The notes below the pieces were generated by a model. That model did not search any database. It was not told the origin of the DNA and saw only the letters and a program-made list of their open reading frames with translations. From Portulaca oleracea (Eukaryota; Streptophyta; Magnoliopsida; Caryophyllales; Portulacaceae), in the NCBI GenBank assembly GCA_029582165.1, contig CM055876.1:17948501-18012500 (forward strand): a stretch of 64,000 nt of DNA, written 5' to 3'. The position numbers were made by a program, and so were the translations under genes. Position 1 is the first letter of the stretch, and every line of letters begins with the position of its first letter. Of this stretch, positions 33,525-50,961 are shown in pieces.

Positions 33525-35126
33525 TGATAAGCCGCAAGTGCACGGGGTGTATGTGTAGCAAATATCAAGGTCAATCCCACAGGGACTTTGCTAACTACAC
33601 ACCAAACTAGCTACCTATGTGATTGCTAAACTGGTTGGGTTTTGTTTTGGATCAATCTAATTCTATTTCTATTTGCTAAAAAGGGCAAAACCAACAAATA
33701 TTCAAACAATTTACTTGGATTAATCAATATGAAAAAGACGTTCAGGGGATAAAACCTAAGTAACTCTATGAATCAAACAAGTGGATTGAACATGTATGTC
33801 ACTAATTTAGTACATTTTAGAGTCGATAATCGCATAAATTCTTCCGTAGCGAGCTTTTGGCAATGAAACGAATTGCTTAGTAAAATTGAACTCTTAGACT
33901 CTTTATTATATCAATTTTATCTAAGTTAAAGATCAAATTATCCGATGACCCCTAGTCACAAAGTCTTCTATCTCTAGTTCACTTTATAAACCAGTTTAAT
34001 CCTAAGGGCTCCGATTATCGGATTTGTCCGTTCAGTACTTCATTCAACAATCAAAATCCATGCTAATGGTGATCAAGCAAAAGCCATGACATACATAATC
34101 AAAGGATAAATAAAATGCATTCAAACTAGATAAACAAACTTGTTCAATCCAACAAAATTCAATCCATAAGAGAAACTAACAAGGGTTTATCACCCAAACT
34201 TAAAGAAACTACTCCCTAATCATGTTCAAAACACAAAATATATCAAAATGTACTCTAGAAAGCATGAAATCTAAGAGAAAAAGAAGTAAACCGAGATGGA
34301 AATCGTTCCTCGCTTGAATGGTAGTCGGTGGGGACTTTTGCTCCTCCACTTCAATGGATTTCTTGAGAATCGATCTTCGAACTCCAATAAACTCTCAACC
34401 TTCAACTAAGGATGAATGTGGATAGATTTGTTGAGGAAGGGATGGAGGTGGATGGTAAGGAAGGAATTGGTGGTGGTGGATGAAGATGGATTATCATCAA
34501 AAACAGCCGAATCTTGCAATTATATAGCCATTAAAAGAAGTTAAAACGACAAAATCGTCATAAACAGCGCCAACACGGACCGTGCTGAACCCAACACGGA
34601 TCGTGTTGATGGTTTCTGGAGAAATTGAACTCTTTGGAAGCCAACACGGACTATGTTGGTGTAAACACGGGTCGTGTTGGTTCTGGAATTTTCTGGGTCA
34701 TCTTGTTTCGGCCATATCTCTTTCGTCTGACGTCCGATTGACTTGGTTCTTGACTTTTCGGAAAGCTATAGGAGTCTACTTTTTATTGGCATGAACCTCG
34801 AAGTCATAGCATAAGTGTGGAAAGAATGGTAACCAAAAGAGTGGACATATATCAGTTTTCACACACTTTCTACTATCTTACTCATAACTCCTTCATCTCA
34901 ACTCAGAATTGAACTTATAATATATCGTCAGAAAGCTCTTTCAGTGATAAATCAAGTAATGGATGTGAGCTTTGAAGTTCATATCACTAATCTGCACAAT
35001 TTGAACAAAACACCCAGAACTCAGTTAAGATAGTTAAATAAAACATAAAAGATCAATTAAGCACATTATTCCCCAAATTTCACTATCAAAATGCTTGAAA
35101 AACTAAGTCAATATATGCCCTCATCA
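33525..35126 (-). repeat. LTR (3' LTR) of the Athila-like element
   Basis: 1,602 bp. Contains four or five ACACGG/CCGTGTT palindromic motifs at 34570-34685. The LTR ends next to the polypurine tract at 35127-35136. Confidence 0.9.
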
Positions 35127-37514
35127 TTCCCCCATGCTTAGTTCTTGCTTGTCCCCAAGCAAGTCCAGACTCACAAACGAAATGAAAAGAAAAGAAATAA
35201 ATAAAAAGACGGGGACAAAGACTCAAAACAAAAGAAATGACTCAAAATGAAAGCAAAGATTTTATTTATAATCCTCATCAGGAAAGCATCAACAGGATCA
35301 TTCAATCAACTAAATCTAATCTAGAACACCCCAAAAGAGAATCAAAGTCCATATAATAGAGAAGGAAAAACATTGGAAAGATTTATAAGCACTACACTTC
35401 TCATGTTCAAATCAATCACCCCCTAATCACAAATGAAGCAAGTAGGCACATGTTTAAATAAGAAACTCGGCAGATTGAGAGCAACCTCACTTTTAGGAAT
35501 GTGGAATCACTCTTCTCATGTGTTTGAAAATAAATAATACAATGAAGGTGCACTCAACACTCAATCACATAGCAATACTCTACCATAAGCTTGTAATTAA
35601 TCTCAATTCTCTACCGCTAAAATGCAATGTACAAATGATAATCAAGAGGATTTTCAAATGGGTTGTAATGGGGCTAAGGTTAAGGGTAAGAAGTGAAAAT
35701 ATAATTTGGGAAAGTGGAGATAAAAACCCAAGCTTGGAGCATAAACCTTACCAAATTATTCAAATAAGAACATTCACCACTTATATTCACTACAACGCAT
35801 CCCATAATCAAGTGGAAATCGCCTCAAATCAAAGAAAATAAACTAACAAACTACTAAACACTTTATTTCTACCTTTTTTTCATTCTTTTTTTTTCTTTTT
35901 TTCTTTTTTTTCTTCCTTTTTCTAATTTTTTTTCAAAATGAGCTACAACTCAAAACAAATATATATACAATTATAAGGCAAATTTCCAACTCAACCCATA
36001 TCAAGCTACAATGGGGAGCAATCTCATGATATTCAACTTCACAACATCCCAAACAAAACCGAACCACATATACACCACAATCAACCCAACTCTTCACACT
36101 CTAACACTCCAAGCATAGGCTTAAGGGTAGGAAATTCAATATTCGGCCATGGCTTTCAATATAGGTAATCAAAAGAAAGAGTGATACAAGGCTAAAAGAG
36201 GGTTAAAAGCGGATAATTCACATGTAAAGGGTGGCTATTTGGCTTTGTCGCTTAAAAAATGTACAAAAGAATGCCTCTATCATATTATCATAGTGCAATA
36301 CATGATACAATTTCAAAGAGATGCAAAGCAAGTTCTAGAGGATGCAACAATGGTAGAGTCACACATGGAAATATGAGACTAACAAAAATGATTAGTCTTT
36401 TTGGCTTATGTGGTCTCACGGGTTTACGCTTAATAATCAAACCTAGCTCAAGTATGTGCACATGTCAAACTCACACCAAAAGATCATAAAAGGGCAATCA
36501 ATCATCACTTTCAAAATGCAGTGCTCAACTCACTAAGCTTTCACGAACTCTTTTCATGACTCTTATTCACAAATGGGCTACTCAAGATTAAATCTAGTTA
36601 AAAGAAAACCTATTTAGCTTATATTAATTATCGGAGGAGTTAATTGCTAAACCTATCCTATCCTATCCTATCCTATCCTATCCTATCCTAGACTGCTTTT
36701 TCTCAATTTTTTTCTGATTTTCTTATTTTTTTTCAATCTTTTTATCAAAATAAAAACTAAAAATAAACTAAATGCAAACCTAGAAAATAAAAGAAACTAA
36801 AAACTAAGAAAAAGAAGAAAATAAAAATAGGGATGAATCTAACTAATGCAACTAGGTGGATGCAAGAATGTATAAATGAAAGAAACTAGAAAACTAAGGG
36901 AAAAAGAGAGAAAAAAAAAACAAACTATATACAAGATCACCAGAGACAATGACTACAAATTTTACACAAAAATCTCCCTATGCTTGGACAAAGCATTGTC
37001 CTCAATGCAAGCACAATCAAATAAATTGCAAAAGGGGAAATAAGGAAAGATCTCACCAGGTTAGGTGTTGGATGCACCTAAACTATCGTCTCTTGAAGAA
37101 TGGGGGGAATGGAGCATCAACCACTCTATTAAGAACTCAAGACTGGGACCATTACTTCAGATGCCGTCAATGCCCTTAAAAGCTTGTCAAACTCCTCAGC
37201 ATGCGGATTACAAGCTTGCAAATAAGAGAGCAACAAAAGATTTATAGCAGAGAATGCAAGTATCACTCTCTTAAATAGATCAAAGGCCTTAGAAAAATCA
37301 AAAGAAACAAAATACGTTGCCCACATGAGTTTTCTAGGCAAGTCCTCTAGGTATAAACAATATGGATCAAGAGAGGAATTAGTACCTTTTATTGTACCTA
37401 AGGACAAATAAAGAATATTGTTGTTCCCCTCAAGCATATCACAAGAATTAACCTTGGCCACATAGCCCACTTCAACATGAACATGTATGGTTTTTTCAAC
37501 AAAAGTGGGTTCAT
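35127..37514 (-). other. Internal non-coding region of the Athila-like element
   Basis: No coding domain seen. It holds T-rich tracts (35875-35935 and 36705-36740) and a pure (TATCC)n array at 36655-36690. The short frames here have no family signature. Confidence 0.5.
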
Positions 37515-38284
37515 CTAGGCACTTATGGGGGAATAGGAATGTGGTGAACAAGGAGTAGAAGCATGGAATAAGACATGGGAAAGATGGAGTACAACATCAT
37601 GAAATTCTTTGCTTGAAGAATCTAATCCACCCGCAACCCCCTCACAAACCTCTCCATCAATAGTATCAACTGACTCATGACAAAAATCATCATCATACCT
37701 AGCATCAAACCCATAGGACTCACTCACCTTAAACCCCGTCGACTGAGAAAAAGGTAAGGATGCATCATGAAATGTAGAGACACCATCAGTAGTGTCTCTA
37801 GGTATGCTAGGGTATGATGGAGCAACAATTAGCAAAGATGCCTCAGACGGGTCAAGTATTTCCTCTAGGGTAGCCTTTAAAGGGACGGTAAACTCACCAT
37901 CATCACATAATCCAACATTCAATTTGAAAGAACTTGAATTATGGTCAAGATTATGCAATGGGTCAAACCCTCGCATCCAGTCAAGTGCCTTAGCTTGTTG
38001 CTCTAGTATTGCCCTCGCCAAAAACTCAATTCTAGCATAACTAGGGCATGTAGAATCATCATGGTCAAAAGGATAACATAAACCACATGAAGGCAAACAA
38101 CAGGGTTGAGTATAGGAATTAGCATGAGAAGCACAAAGATTAGGGTAAGAGTATCCAGATGCACAATAAGAATTTTCAAAATCGAATGTATCATGTGCAA
38201 GCCATTCAAGCAAAGTCCAAGCTTCATCAACAGTTTTAGTATAAAACCAAAATACTCTAATAGAGTACGAGTCTCTATATTCAC
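37515..38284 (-). pseudogene. Gag-like remnant of the Athila-like element
   Basis: A minus-strand frame of 232 aa (38213-37515) carries a zinc-knuckle-like C-G-L-C-Y-P-F-D-H-D-D-S-T-C (C-x2-C-x4-H-x4-C) near its start, preceded by Tyr/Cys/Ser-rich sequence. A second frame (38284-38003) overlaps the same knuckle, so a frameshift probably separates the upstream gag from this part. The rest is acidic and unrecognised, and lacks protease or RT signatures. Confidence 0.55.
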
Positions 38285-38527
38285 CCCCTCAACAACAATA
38301 TCAACAATATCTGATTTCCCAGGCTCAATACCACATGGAACAGGACAAGCAAGTAATCGCTCAAATAAAAGCCAAAGTAATTCCTGCTCAAATTGGGGGA
38401 ATAGATAATTGCCATTTTTTTGGATTTTTTTTTTTTAGATAAACAAAAAGAAAATGATCTAGTCAATCTAAGGATATTCGTTCGGTGGCGGCTAGGGACA
38501 AAGTCCCTGGCAACAGCGCCAAAAACT

Positions 38528-40128
38528 TGATAAGCCACAAGTGTACGGGTGTACGTGTAGCAAATATCAAGGTCGATCCCACATGGACTTTGCTAACTAC
38601 ATACCAAACTAGCTTCCTATGTGATTGCTAAACCGGTCGGGTTTAGTTTTGGATCAATCTAATTCTATTTCTATTTGCTAAAAAGGGCAAAACCAACAAA
38701 TATTCACACAATTTACTTGGATTAATCAATATGAAAAAGACGTTCAGGGGATAAAACCTAAGTAACTCTATGAATCAAATAAGTGGATTGAACATGTATG
38801 TCTCTAATTTAGTACATTTTAGGGTCGATAATCGCATAAATTCTTCCGTAGCGAGCTTTTGGCAATGAAACGGATTGCTTAGTAAAATTGATCTCTTGGA
38901 CTCTTTATTGTGTCAATTTTATCTAAGTTAAAGATCAAATTATCCAATGACCCCTAATCACAAAGTCTTCTATCTCTAGTTCACTTCATAAACCAGTTTA
39001 ATCCTAAGGGCTCCGATTATCGGATTTATCCGTTTGGTACTTCATTCAACAATCAAAATCCATGCTAATGGTGATCAAGCAAAAGCCATGACATACATAA
39101 TCAAAGGATAAATAAAATGCATTCAAACTAGATAAACAAACTTGTTCAATCCAACAAAATTCAATCTATAAGATAAACTAACAAGGGTTTATCCCCCAAA
39201 CTTAAAGAAATTACTCACTAATAATGTTCCAAACACAAAATATATCAAAATTTACTCTAGAAAGCATGAAATCGAAGAGAAGAAGTAAACCGAGATGGAA
39301 ATCATTCCTCGCTTGAATGGTAATCGGTGGGGACTTTTGCTCCTCCACTTCAATGGATTTCTTGAGAATCGATCTTCGAACTCCAATAAACTCTCAATCT
39401 TCAACTAAGGATGAATGTGGATGGATTTGTGGAGGAAGGGATGGAGGTGGATGGTATAAGGAAAGAATTGGTGGTGGTGGATGAAGATGGATCATCATAA
39501 AAAAACAGTCGAATCTTGCAATTATATAGCCATTAAAAGAAGTTGAAACGACAAAATCGTCGTAAACAAGGCCAATACGGACCGTGTTGAACCCAACACG
39601 GATCATGTTGATGGTTTCTGGAGAAATTGAACTCTCTGGAAGCCAACACGGACCGTGTTGGTGTAAACACGGGTCGTGTTGGTTTTAGAATTTTCTGGGT
39701 CATCTTGTTTCGGCCATATCTCCTTCGTTTGACGTCCGATTGACTTTGTTCTTGACTTTTCGAAAAGCTCTAGGAGTCTAGTTTTCATTGGCATGAACCT
39801 CGAAGTCATAGCATAAATGTGGAAGGAATGGTGACTAAAAGAGTGGACATATATTAGTTTTCACACACTTTCTGCTATCTTACTCATAACTTCTTCATCT
39901 CAACTCAGAATTGAGCTTATAATATATCGTCAGAAAGCTCTTTCAGTGATGAATCAAGTAATGGATGTGACCTTTGGAGTTCATATCACTAATCTGTATA
40001 ATTTGAACAAAACACCCATAACTCAATTAAGATAGTGAAATAAAACATAAAAGATCAATTAAGCACATTATTCCCTAAATTTCACTATCAAAATGCTTCA
40101 AAAACTAAGTCAATATATGCCCTCATCA
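38528..40128 (-). repeat. LTR (5' LTR) of the Athila-like element
   Basis: About 1,601 bp and nearly identical to 33525-35126. The ACACGG/CCGTGTT palindromes recur at 39575-39685. The primer site follows inside at 38506-38523. Confidence 0.9.
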
Positions 40129-40133
40129 AGTAT

Positions 40134-40586
40134 CCTTGTAGTTCCCAATTTGTTGTTAGAGTCACTAGTATTGAAACCCTTCCTTGCATGCCACGGTGAC
40201 GCCACATCCACTCCCCATACTTAAACTCTACTTCTGTTTCCACATCTTCCGTCTCCAAGCAGTGTCGTTCTTGGTCCCTTAGTTGCCCACATTAATCGCA
40301 TATTGTAGTCAAGCGTGCATATTAAACTTTAAGTTTCATCTCCTTGCCCTTGAAATCAATAGGTATCTCCATTGAATTCTCCCAAATACTAGCTTCCGCA
40401 TCATCTAGTCTAATTGATATACCAAGTTGGTATGCCAACACTTTGATATTCCCCTCATTTGCCTTTAAATTGGAAATTCTCAACCCTAACTCAAAAGGTA
40501 CAAAAGTTATGGTTCCAGTGATTTCTGATAGTGATGGTCTCCCACCATTTCCTTCAAGCACTAAATTAGTCAAAAGATCACGGTTA
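40134..40586 (-). pseudogene. LINE ORF1 middle fragment
   Basis: On the minus strand, I-T-F-V-P-F-E-L, then A-Y-Q-L-G and M-E-I-P-I-D-F-K-G-K-E-M-K-L-K-V are followed by a broken C-x2-C-type knuckle (I-C-D then C-G) and G-E-W-M-W. This is the order of the DUF4283 and zinc-knuckle region of plant L1 ORF1 proteins. In-frame stops show it is dead. Confidence 0.65.
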
Positions 40587-41576
40587 TGTTGGGAATGTCC
40601 CGACAATGTTCAAATACACCCGAGTACTTAAGCCAAGGTGGCATGGTGATTAACGTCTTTGCTAGAAGATCTCTTAATCGATGATTGAACAATTCAATCA
40701 CAGTCGTGTCAATTCGTCTCACAGGGTCCCACAAGCCAGTAGCCTAAGGTAAGAGTATATTAGAAAGAAGACTGGATCAATAGAGTATTGCATTAGGGAC
40801 GTTAGAAAACCCTTGGGGGTTGAAAAGGAAGCACCACGGAGGGTGGTAGGGGCTACCACGGTCCATGGTGCACCGCCAAGGTCCATGGTGCTCTCTTGGG
40901 AAGCAGATTTTGAATCTGCACCTCATTACGGTCTATGATGGGGTACCACGGTCAGACGGACAACTGCCCAGGAGGCGCATCCCACATCGAAAATGAATCC
41001 TTCATTTCCCCTCCCTCTCCCCTATAAAAAGGGTCCCTTTGGGATGAAAAATCTTGTCTTTCCATCCTAAGTGGTTATTATAAAGGCTAGTCTCTTAATT
41101 TGAGATTTAAGGGATACCGAGAAAATCTTTCCTTTGAAAGTTTCCGATTTCAGGAGTCTCGGGGTGATTCCCGGGAAACTACCCTAAGGAAGGAAGGACG
41201 GACGTATAGGATACGGTCAAACATACTCTTTTGACCTCGGTTTGACCAGTGTTGAAACGATCTAGTAGCTACGCCGAAAGGTGTTACGTGGACCTTTTGT
41301 GGAGGATTCCTATTTGGAATCTTCTACTCGGAGTCCATTGGAGTCCGGAGCGTTCAAGAGTACAAGGCCGACCGAGGCGATTGTTTTAAGAGACACGAGG
41401 TAATACTAAGCCCCTGCTATTTCAATTCTATTATTTATTCTAGGTTAGATTAGTTTACATTAGATGAGAATCCTAGTAATTGGGATTCTTATTCCGCCCC
41501 TAATAAAGGTGGTCCTGATTAGATCGGGCCCACCTCCTCTTGTAACATAGATAGTTCTAAACCACCTAACCCAACA
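40587..41576. mobile_element. Solo LTR, 990 bp
   Basis: Starts TGTTGGGAATG and ends CTAACCCAACA, giving 7-bp terminal inverse TGTTGGG/CCCAACA. GGTTA (40582-40586) and GGTTC (41577-41581) flank it, a 5-bp TSD with one change. There is a TATA box CCTATAAAAAGG at about 41013-41024. CCACGGTCCATGGTG palindromes lie upstream of it. When it is removed the LINE reading resumes as W-D-G-E-P-W-S-F-D, an L1 ORF1 motif, which supports the ends. Confidence 0.85.
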
Positions 41577-41697
41577 GGTTCACCATCCCAAAATTTTAAT
41601 TTGTCATGCCAATGATTAAACAGGTACAAGAAAGCATCTTCTTCGATCTACGTCACCTCTATCACATGTCCTAATTCCTTGTTCTTCTCCATAGTAC
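41577..41697 (-). pseudogene. LINE ORF1 N-terminal fragment
   Basis: Minus strand: Y-L-F-N-H-W-H-D-K-L-K-F-W-D-G-E-P, continuing across the solo LTR to W-S-F-D. This is the DUF4283 region of plant L1 ORF1. Cut on the upstream side by the Stowaway MITE. Confidence 0.6.
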
Positions 41698-41938
41698 TAC
41701 CTCCGTCCCAAAATGTTTTATTCCTTTGTCCCGATTTGTTTGTCACTTTTGTCATGATTGTAATTACATTTTTGCCCCTATTTAATAACTTTATTTATCA
41801 CTTTATACAATCCCAACAACTATTACATCAATAAATATAGGGGTAATCTGGGTAAAGTTCAAACTTTTCACCTCAATTTCAAGATGTATTAGTTTTGTAA
41901 AATTTGCTAGGATGACAAAAAAATTGGAACGGAGGTAA
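41698..41938. mobile_element. Stowaway MITE
   Basis: TA|CTACCTCCGTCCC at the left, GGAACGGAGGTAA|TA at the right, 241 bp, TA duplication. Non-coding. Confidence 0.88.
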
Positions 41939-42815
41939 TAGTTAAGAACACAAAAGAGTTGAACTTTGTTGTTATCCACGATTTCCCGACAAAACAAAGT
42001 TATACGTCCCTATTCTTTTTTATATGTTGTAACAAACCCCAATCTCATTTGAATTTATTTAATCTTCTTGCACGCATAATAAGTTCATATCTCAAATTTC
42101 TTAAAACTAAAAGATGTAAACCAATTAACATTTGCATATATAGTGCATTGCCCTATAGTTAATAATTTTATAAACTTTGTCAATTTTACTTTAGTATAAT
42201 CATATGTTAATAATTGTCACACATATTAGCTTGAATTCCTTGAAAGAATATTGTATTTTTCTAATACTACTTTCAATACATATATATGCATGCACACCAC
42301 CATGTCTAGTTTTAAATACATAGTTTTAACAAATGCCAAACTACATACATATTGAAAAACTTCTAATTCCAGTTCAATGTTAGTAATGAATTTTATTATT
42401 TCGTAGAGGAAGATTGAACTTTGCACGCATTAGTTGTACGAAATAAAGAGACCAGACACATTTAGATGCATATCAAAACTAGTTATAAATAAAGAGATAA
42501 GACACATGATCAAAGTAACCATATGCTGAGACTGAGTAGCAGAAGATGAATTAGTTTGAAGTATTTACAGAACAAGTGTCTTAAACATAACTTAAAGAGC
42601 ATATCCATCCTGAACAATGTACTTGGTGAAGTTATGTACAAAACACCACCAAGCAGAAAGAAAGTGTTGCAAGGTGGGCAATGAAGTTCTCGTAATGGCT
42701 GGGTTTTGAGCCAAACATGAAGCAAATCTCCTCTGAGAGAGCCCTCCTCATTGTTAACCCATCAACATTAGAAAGTAGAAAGTCTTATTAATGAACAATT
42801 TGCAGCTTCAAGTCT
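41939..42815. other. AT-rich intergenic DNA and 3' UTR of the protease gene
   Basis: No gene. The 3' UTR of the minus-strand protease should occupy part of 42500-42815. Confidence 0.5.
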
Positions 42816-47161
<4,346 letters not shown>

Positions 47162-47217
47162 TGTTGCGGAGAATGAAGAAATGGAATTGGTTTATGAATG
47201 GGGAGGAGGAAGGATGA

Positions 47218-47226
47218 GTTTATATA
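47218..47226 (-). promoter_or_regulatory. TATA box of the protease gene
   Basis: Minus-strand TATATAAAC after a C-rich run, about 57-65 nt upstream of the ATG at 47161. This puts the transcription start near 47190 and a leader of about 30 nt. Confidence 0.7.
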
Positions 47227-47279
47227 GAGGGGGGGGGGGGAGTGGGATGGAGCCTTTTCTCAGAGTCTGAGTAGCAGAG

Positions 47280-48718
47280 GAGAACTGCCAATAAAAATTT
47301 GACAATTATCTCGAATAAATAATTTAAATCTTACCTAAAAGAAATTAAAGGAAAATTGGGGAAAAAATCCAAATTTTGGGTATTAAAAAAATAATCTTAA
47401 CTTACTGCAACTTTCTCGTGAATGAGCTAAATTTTAATTTCTATTATTTTTAGCATCCACAATCTAGTTGAATTTATCTGAAAAAATAATGTGGTGTGAC
47501 GATATTACACATAGAGCATACTTTTAACTTTTTTTTGAGTTGTAAAAAGTTCCATGTATTATATTGCCACCACCATATCACTTTTCATACAAATTTAATC
47601 AGGTGGTGAACGTTAAACTTCAGCTCATATAGCAAAATTATAAGTTCGGAATAATTTTTTCCTAATAACCCAAAGTTTAGATTTTTTTCCAAATTTCCAA
47701 AATTAAATTGACATCGAAATAATAAAATTAGTTTCATTAAAAAAAAGAAATAATAAAATTAGTATTATGATATTTTTCATTTTGGTTGGTTTGAATGATT
47801 GGTGAAGCTGATTTTTTCTTTTTGGACTGATATTAGTATGATTCTTTCTGATTTTTTATATTTATTATATTGTTGAAGAAGTATAAGATTCTTTTTTTTT
47901 CTTGATTTTGAGGGAAAATTAGAGAGAGAAGGAAAAGAAAAGCAATAATTGTGAAGGATGATAAAATATGGGATTCTTTTAAAAGAAGAAAAAGTGAAAG
48001 AACATAACTAAGATAAACTTTTATTGAAAAATAAGATAAGTTAATTAGACGGCAATGCTTGGATAAGTTGCAAACGTAGACTATAATTTGATATTTGCAT
48101 ATTGATTTAAAAAAAATTATATTAGTACAGCATTATTGCTATTAGTCATTGAAAGATATCAAAAAATTACTTAGTCTGCACTAACTTTAGTGAAATGTTT
48201 TTAGACTGCAACTTTTAAAAACTAATTTTGCAGTCCTAACTTTTGAATTAGAAATAATTAGGTGAATTTTCGGCCAATTATTTGAATTCAATGGTGAGTT
48301 TTAGGCGGGAAATTGATTAAGTGTTTTTGTGGATGAAAATGCCCTTTGTTTTCGTGGACGAAAATGATTTGAATCAATCGGAGTTTCGTCGGAAATTCAC
48401 CTAGTAATTTCTAATCCTAAAAGTTAGGGTACCCCAAAATTAGGTTTGAAAAGTTAGGGTACCAAAAAATTGTTTCTTCAAAAGTTAGGGTACCTCTAAG
48501 TAATTTTTTGGAAAGATATCGGGAACATTGTGACGTGTATACTGCTCCAAAATTCTGAAGTTTGAACTCGTGGTTAGGTTGGGTGTTCATGTTAATTAAG
48601 AATCAAATTAATTATAAATTATACATTTATAATTACCATTTTTCATATGTACCTAAAATATAAACAAGATTTAAATTAAACAAGTTTCTTCCATGATTTA
48701 AAACTTATGATATTTAAA
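47280..48718. other. AT-rich intergenic DNA
   Basis: No gene. A short degenerate repeat occurs at 48415-48500, where AAAGTTAGGGTACC is repeated three times. Confidence 0.5.
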
Positions 48719-49950
48719 TTTTTTTTTGGATAATTGAAATTCATTAAAATATGAAGAGTTTGCATCAAAATTGTTACAAAAGCTGTACAGAAATAGCAAA
48801 ATAGCAAAAGAAGTTTGCAAACAGAGCAGGATACACAATAACTCACAAAGATACAAGCAAGTACCTACCATAAATTTAAACCTTAGACTGCTCAAAATAG
48901 ATCAGATATTAAGCATTATTTTTTCTTTTTCTCATTCCTCTTAAATTGTTCATTGGCTGCAACTTGATCACTAATGATTCGCAAAACACCATGATTACCA
49001 ACAACTACAACCTTATAAGCAATCACCGCATTGATATCTTGAACTTCTTGGGCTCCTCTAGGGGCTCCATTCGAAATAGATTTTGTCATTCGAGTTGCTT
49101 CCAAAACATTATCCACTTAGATTGCAACAAGGTCTTCCCCCTCCTCTTTCTTCTTGTATGTGCTTTTGAGCCTTCCAACAAAGAATCTTCAATGTCGGCA
49201 TAATTGTCAGCTTTAGAGTTAATTGACAAAGAGTCAAAGTCCTCACTATCTTCCTTATCCATATTTGATTGAAGATATTGATGTGATCCATGGCATGACA
49301 AACTAAAACAAAGAGGAACATAAATAAGGTTTGGGATAGTTCAATCTGAATCTAAAAAAATAATAGAATCACCACAAGGAAAGGTATTAGATGGAACAAC
49401 ATTCAAGTTGTAATAGAGCTTGCAAGGCAATCAACCACCATGTCAACAGACTTAGCATTTTTAACATGGGAGAGGATTCAAGCTCCCCATTCTGCATAGC
49501 TTTTGGAACTTAAATTTTCTTGAAGAAGACCCTCCTGGAAGATGGTTTTTGCACTCTCCTTTTCGCTAAATTTTGTCCAAGAGACAATCATAACACATCC
49601 ATTGAAAATCCTGCCATTAAGGGTTTTAATAACTTTGGAACCTATATCGTTAAACTTGAATCTAACAAAACCGAACCTTTTACTATTCCTTCCCAATTTG
49701 TCAGGTATGAATGCATCAACAATATGGCCAAATTCAACAAAGAGATTTTTCAGGCCCAACTCATCAACATCAACAGATAGACTATCAACAAAAAAAGAGA
49801 AAGATCCACGACCCCTTCCACTATAGTTAACATCATGAAAATTAACAGGGTTAGTAGAGGGATGAACAAGAGGCAAATTTGAAAAAGCATGACTTGCACC
49901 TACGACTCGTGGGCTGTGGAGGTCAAGAACGGGAGATTTGACACCTTGTT
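48719..49950 (-). mobile_element. LINE remnant with RRM-type ORF1 and poly-A end
   Basis: On the minus strand a frame at 49876-49478 encodes an RRM fold: F-S-F-F-V-D-S-L as RNP2, L-F-V-E-F-G-H-I-V-D-A-F-I-P, and K-R-F-G-F-V-R-F as RNP1. This is the type of RNA-binding domain at the N-terminus of one group of plant L1 ORF1 proteins. Broken frames follow (49301-49086 and 49116-48916), with acidic and basic Lys/Arg tracts. The element ends in a run of A (plus-strand T at 48719-48727). Endonuclease and RT are absent, so it is internally deleted. A decayed host RRM gene is possible but less likely given the poly-A end. Confidence 0.6.
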
Positions 49951-50384
49951 TTTAAATATAGAAATTCCTTAAGCACCAATAAAATCTCGCAAGTCTTAGA
50001 AGTGCTGCCATTAATAGAAAATCCAAGGAATCAACACCAAAGAGGGAAAAGAAATAATTGAAGATAATTAAATTTTCAATTCAGTACATCTTACTTGGAT
50101 GGAAGGAATCAAAGGCGATCCATGGATAAACCTTTACCCACCCAAGTACTGATTAGATATAAACTTGTTTAAAGTAATGATTACATAAACTTGTTTCATA
50201 ATTATAAGTAAATGTATCCTAAAATTTATTTAAAGTAATTACCAGATAAATCAAAAATTATATATAAAGTAAAATATTGAAAACTATAAAAATTCAAAAT
50301 TAACCGTTATTAACAAATGAAGGAATATTTGTTATGGCATAAATTTTCAATCTGTACCTGAAGTCTCTACATAAAGGCTCTGTT
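49951..50384. other. AT-rich intergenic DNA
   Basis: No gene or element recognised. Confidence 0.5.
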
Positions 50385-50475
50385 TGACAAAACTAGAGGT
50401 TTAAATGGCAGATAGCGATTTATGTTGTTGATAGTGGTTTAGGTAATGGATAGTGATTTAAGTACCCGATAGCTA

Positions 50476-50961
50476 TGTTATCAGAACCGGACCGGTCACT
50501 GAACCGATTGACCCAATGGGTCAATGGTTCAACTGGTCGGACCGTTTTGGCCGGATTAGACCGGTTGAACCGGTCAAAACCGGCATGAACCGATCACGAA
50601 TTAAAAAATTTTTATATGCTTCTTAATAATTAAGCGACCAAAATAATTAAATCGGCACGAACACGACATGAATTAGTCAAAACTGGATTGAACCGGTAAA
50701 AAACCGCGTTGAACCGGCCAAAAACAGGATTGAACTGGGCAAAAACCGGATTGAACCGGTCAAAAACCGGAATTTTCTAAATTAATTCATCAAAATTCCA
50801 GTCTGACCGTGAATCGTGCGGTTCAATCGGTTCACCCGGTTGAACCGTTTTTATCGATTTTTCCCGTTTGAACCAGTAAGCTGAGTTAAACCTGGAACCG
50901 GATCGGTCAGCTTGTCGGTTCACGATTGAACCGGTCGGTCCGGTCCGGTTTTTACAACATA
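50476..50961. mobile_element. ACCGGTT-rich MITE
   Basis: Starts near CTATGTTATCAGAACCGGAC and ends with the near inverse GTCCGGTTTTTACAACATAG. The body repeats GAACCGGTCAAAAACCGGAT-type units many times. About 486 bp, non-coding. The repeated ACCGG/CCGGT motif makes it highly palindromic. Confidence 0.7.

Larger units (their letters stand above)
33525..40128 (-). mobile_element. Athila-like Ty3/gypsy element, non-autonomous, with TSD AGTAT
   Basis: LTRs at 33525-35126 and 38528-40128 (about 1,601 bp each, TGATAAGCC to CCCTCATCA, nearly identical) enclose 3.4 kb. AGTAT lies on both sides (33520-33524 and 40129-40133). On the minus strand the right LTR is followed by TTTTTGGCGCTGTTGCC at about 38506-38523, the type of primer site (tRNA-Asp) used by Athila elements, and CATGGGGGAA precedes the left LTR. 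Only gag-like coding remains; no protease, RT or integrase is visible. It lies inside LINE ORF1. Confidence 0.88.
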
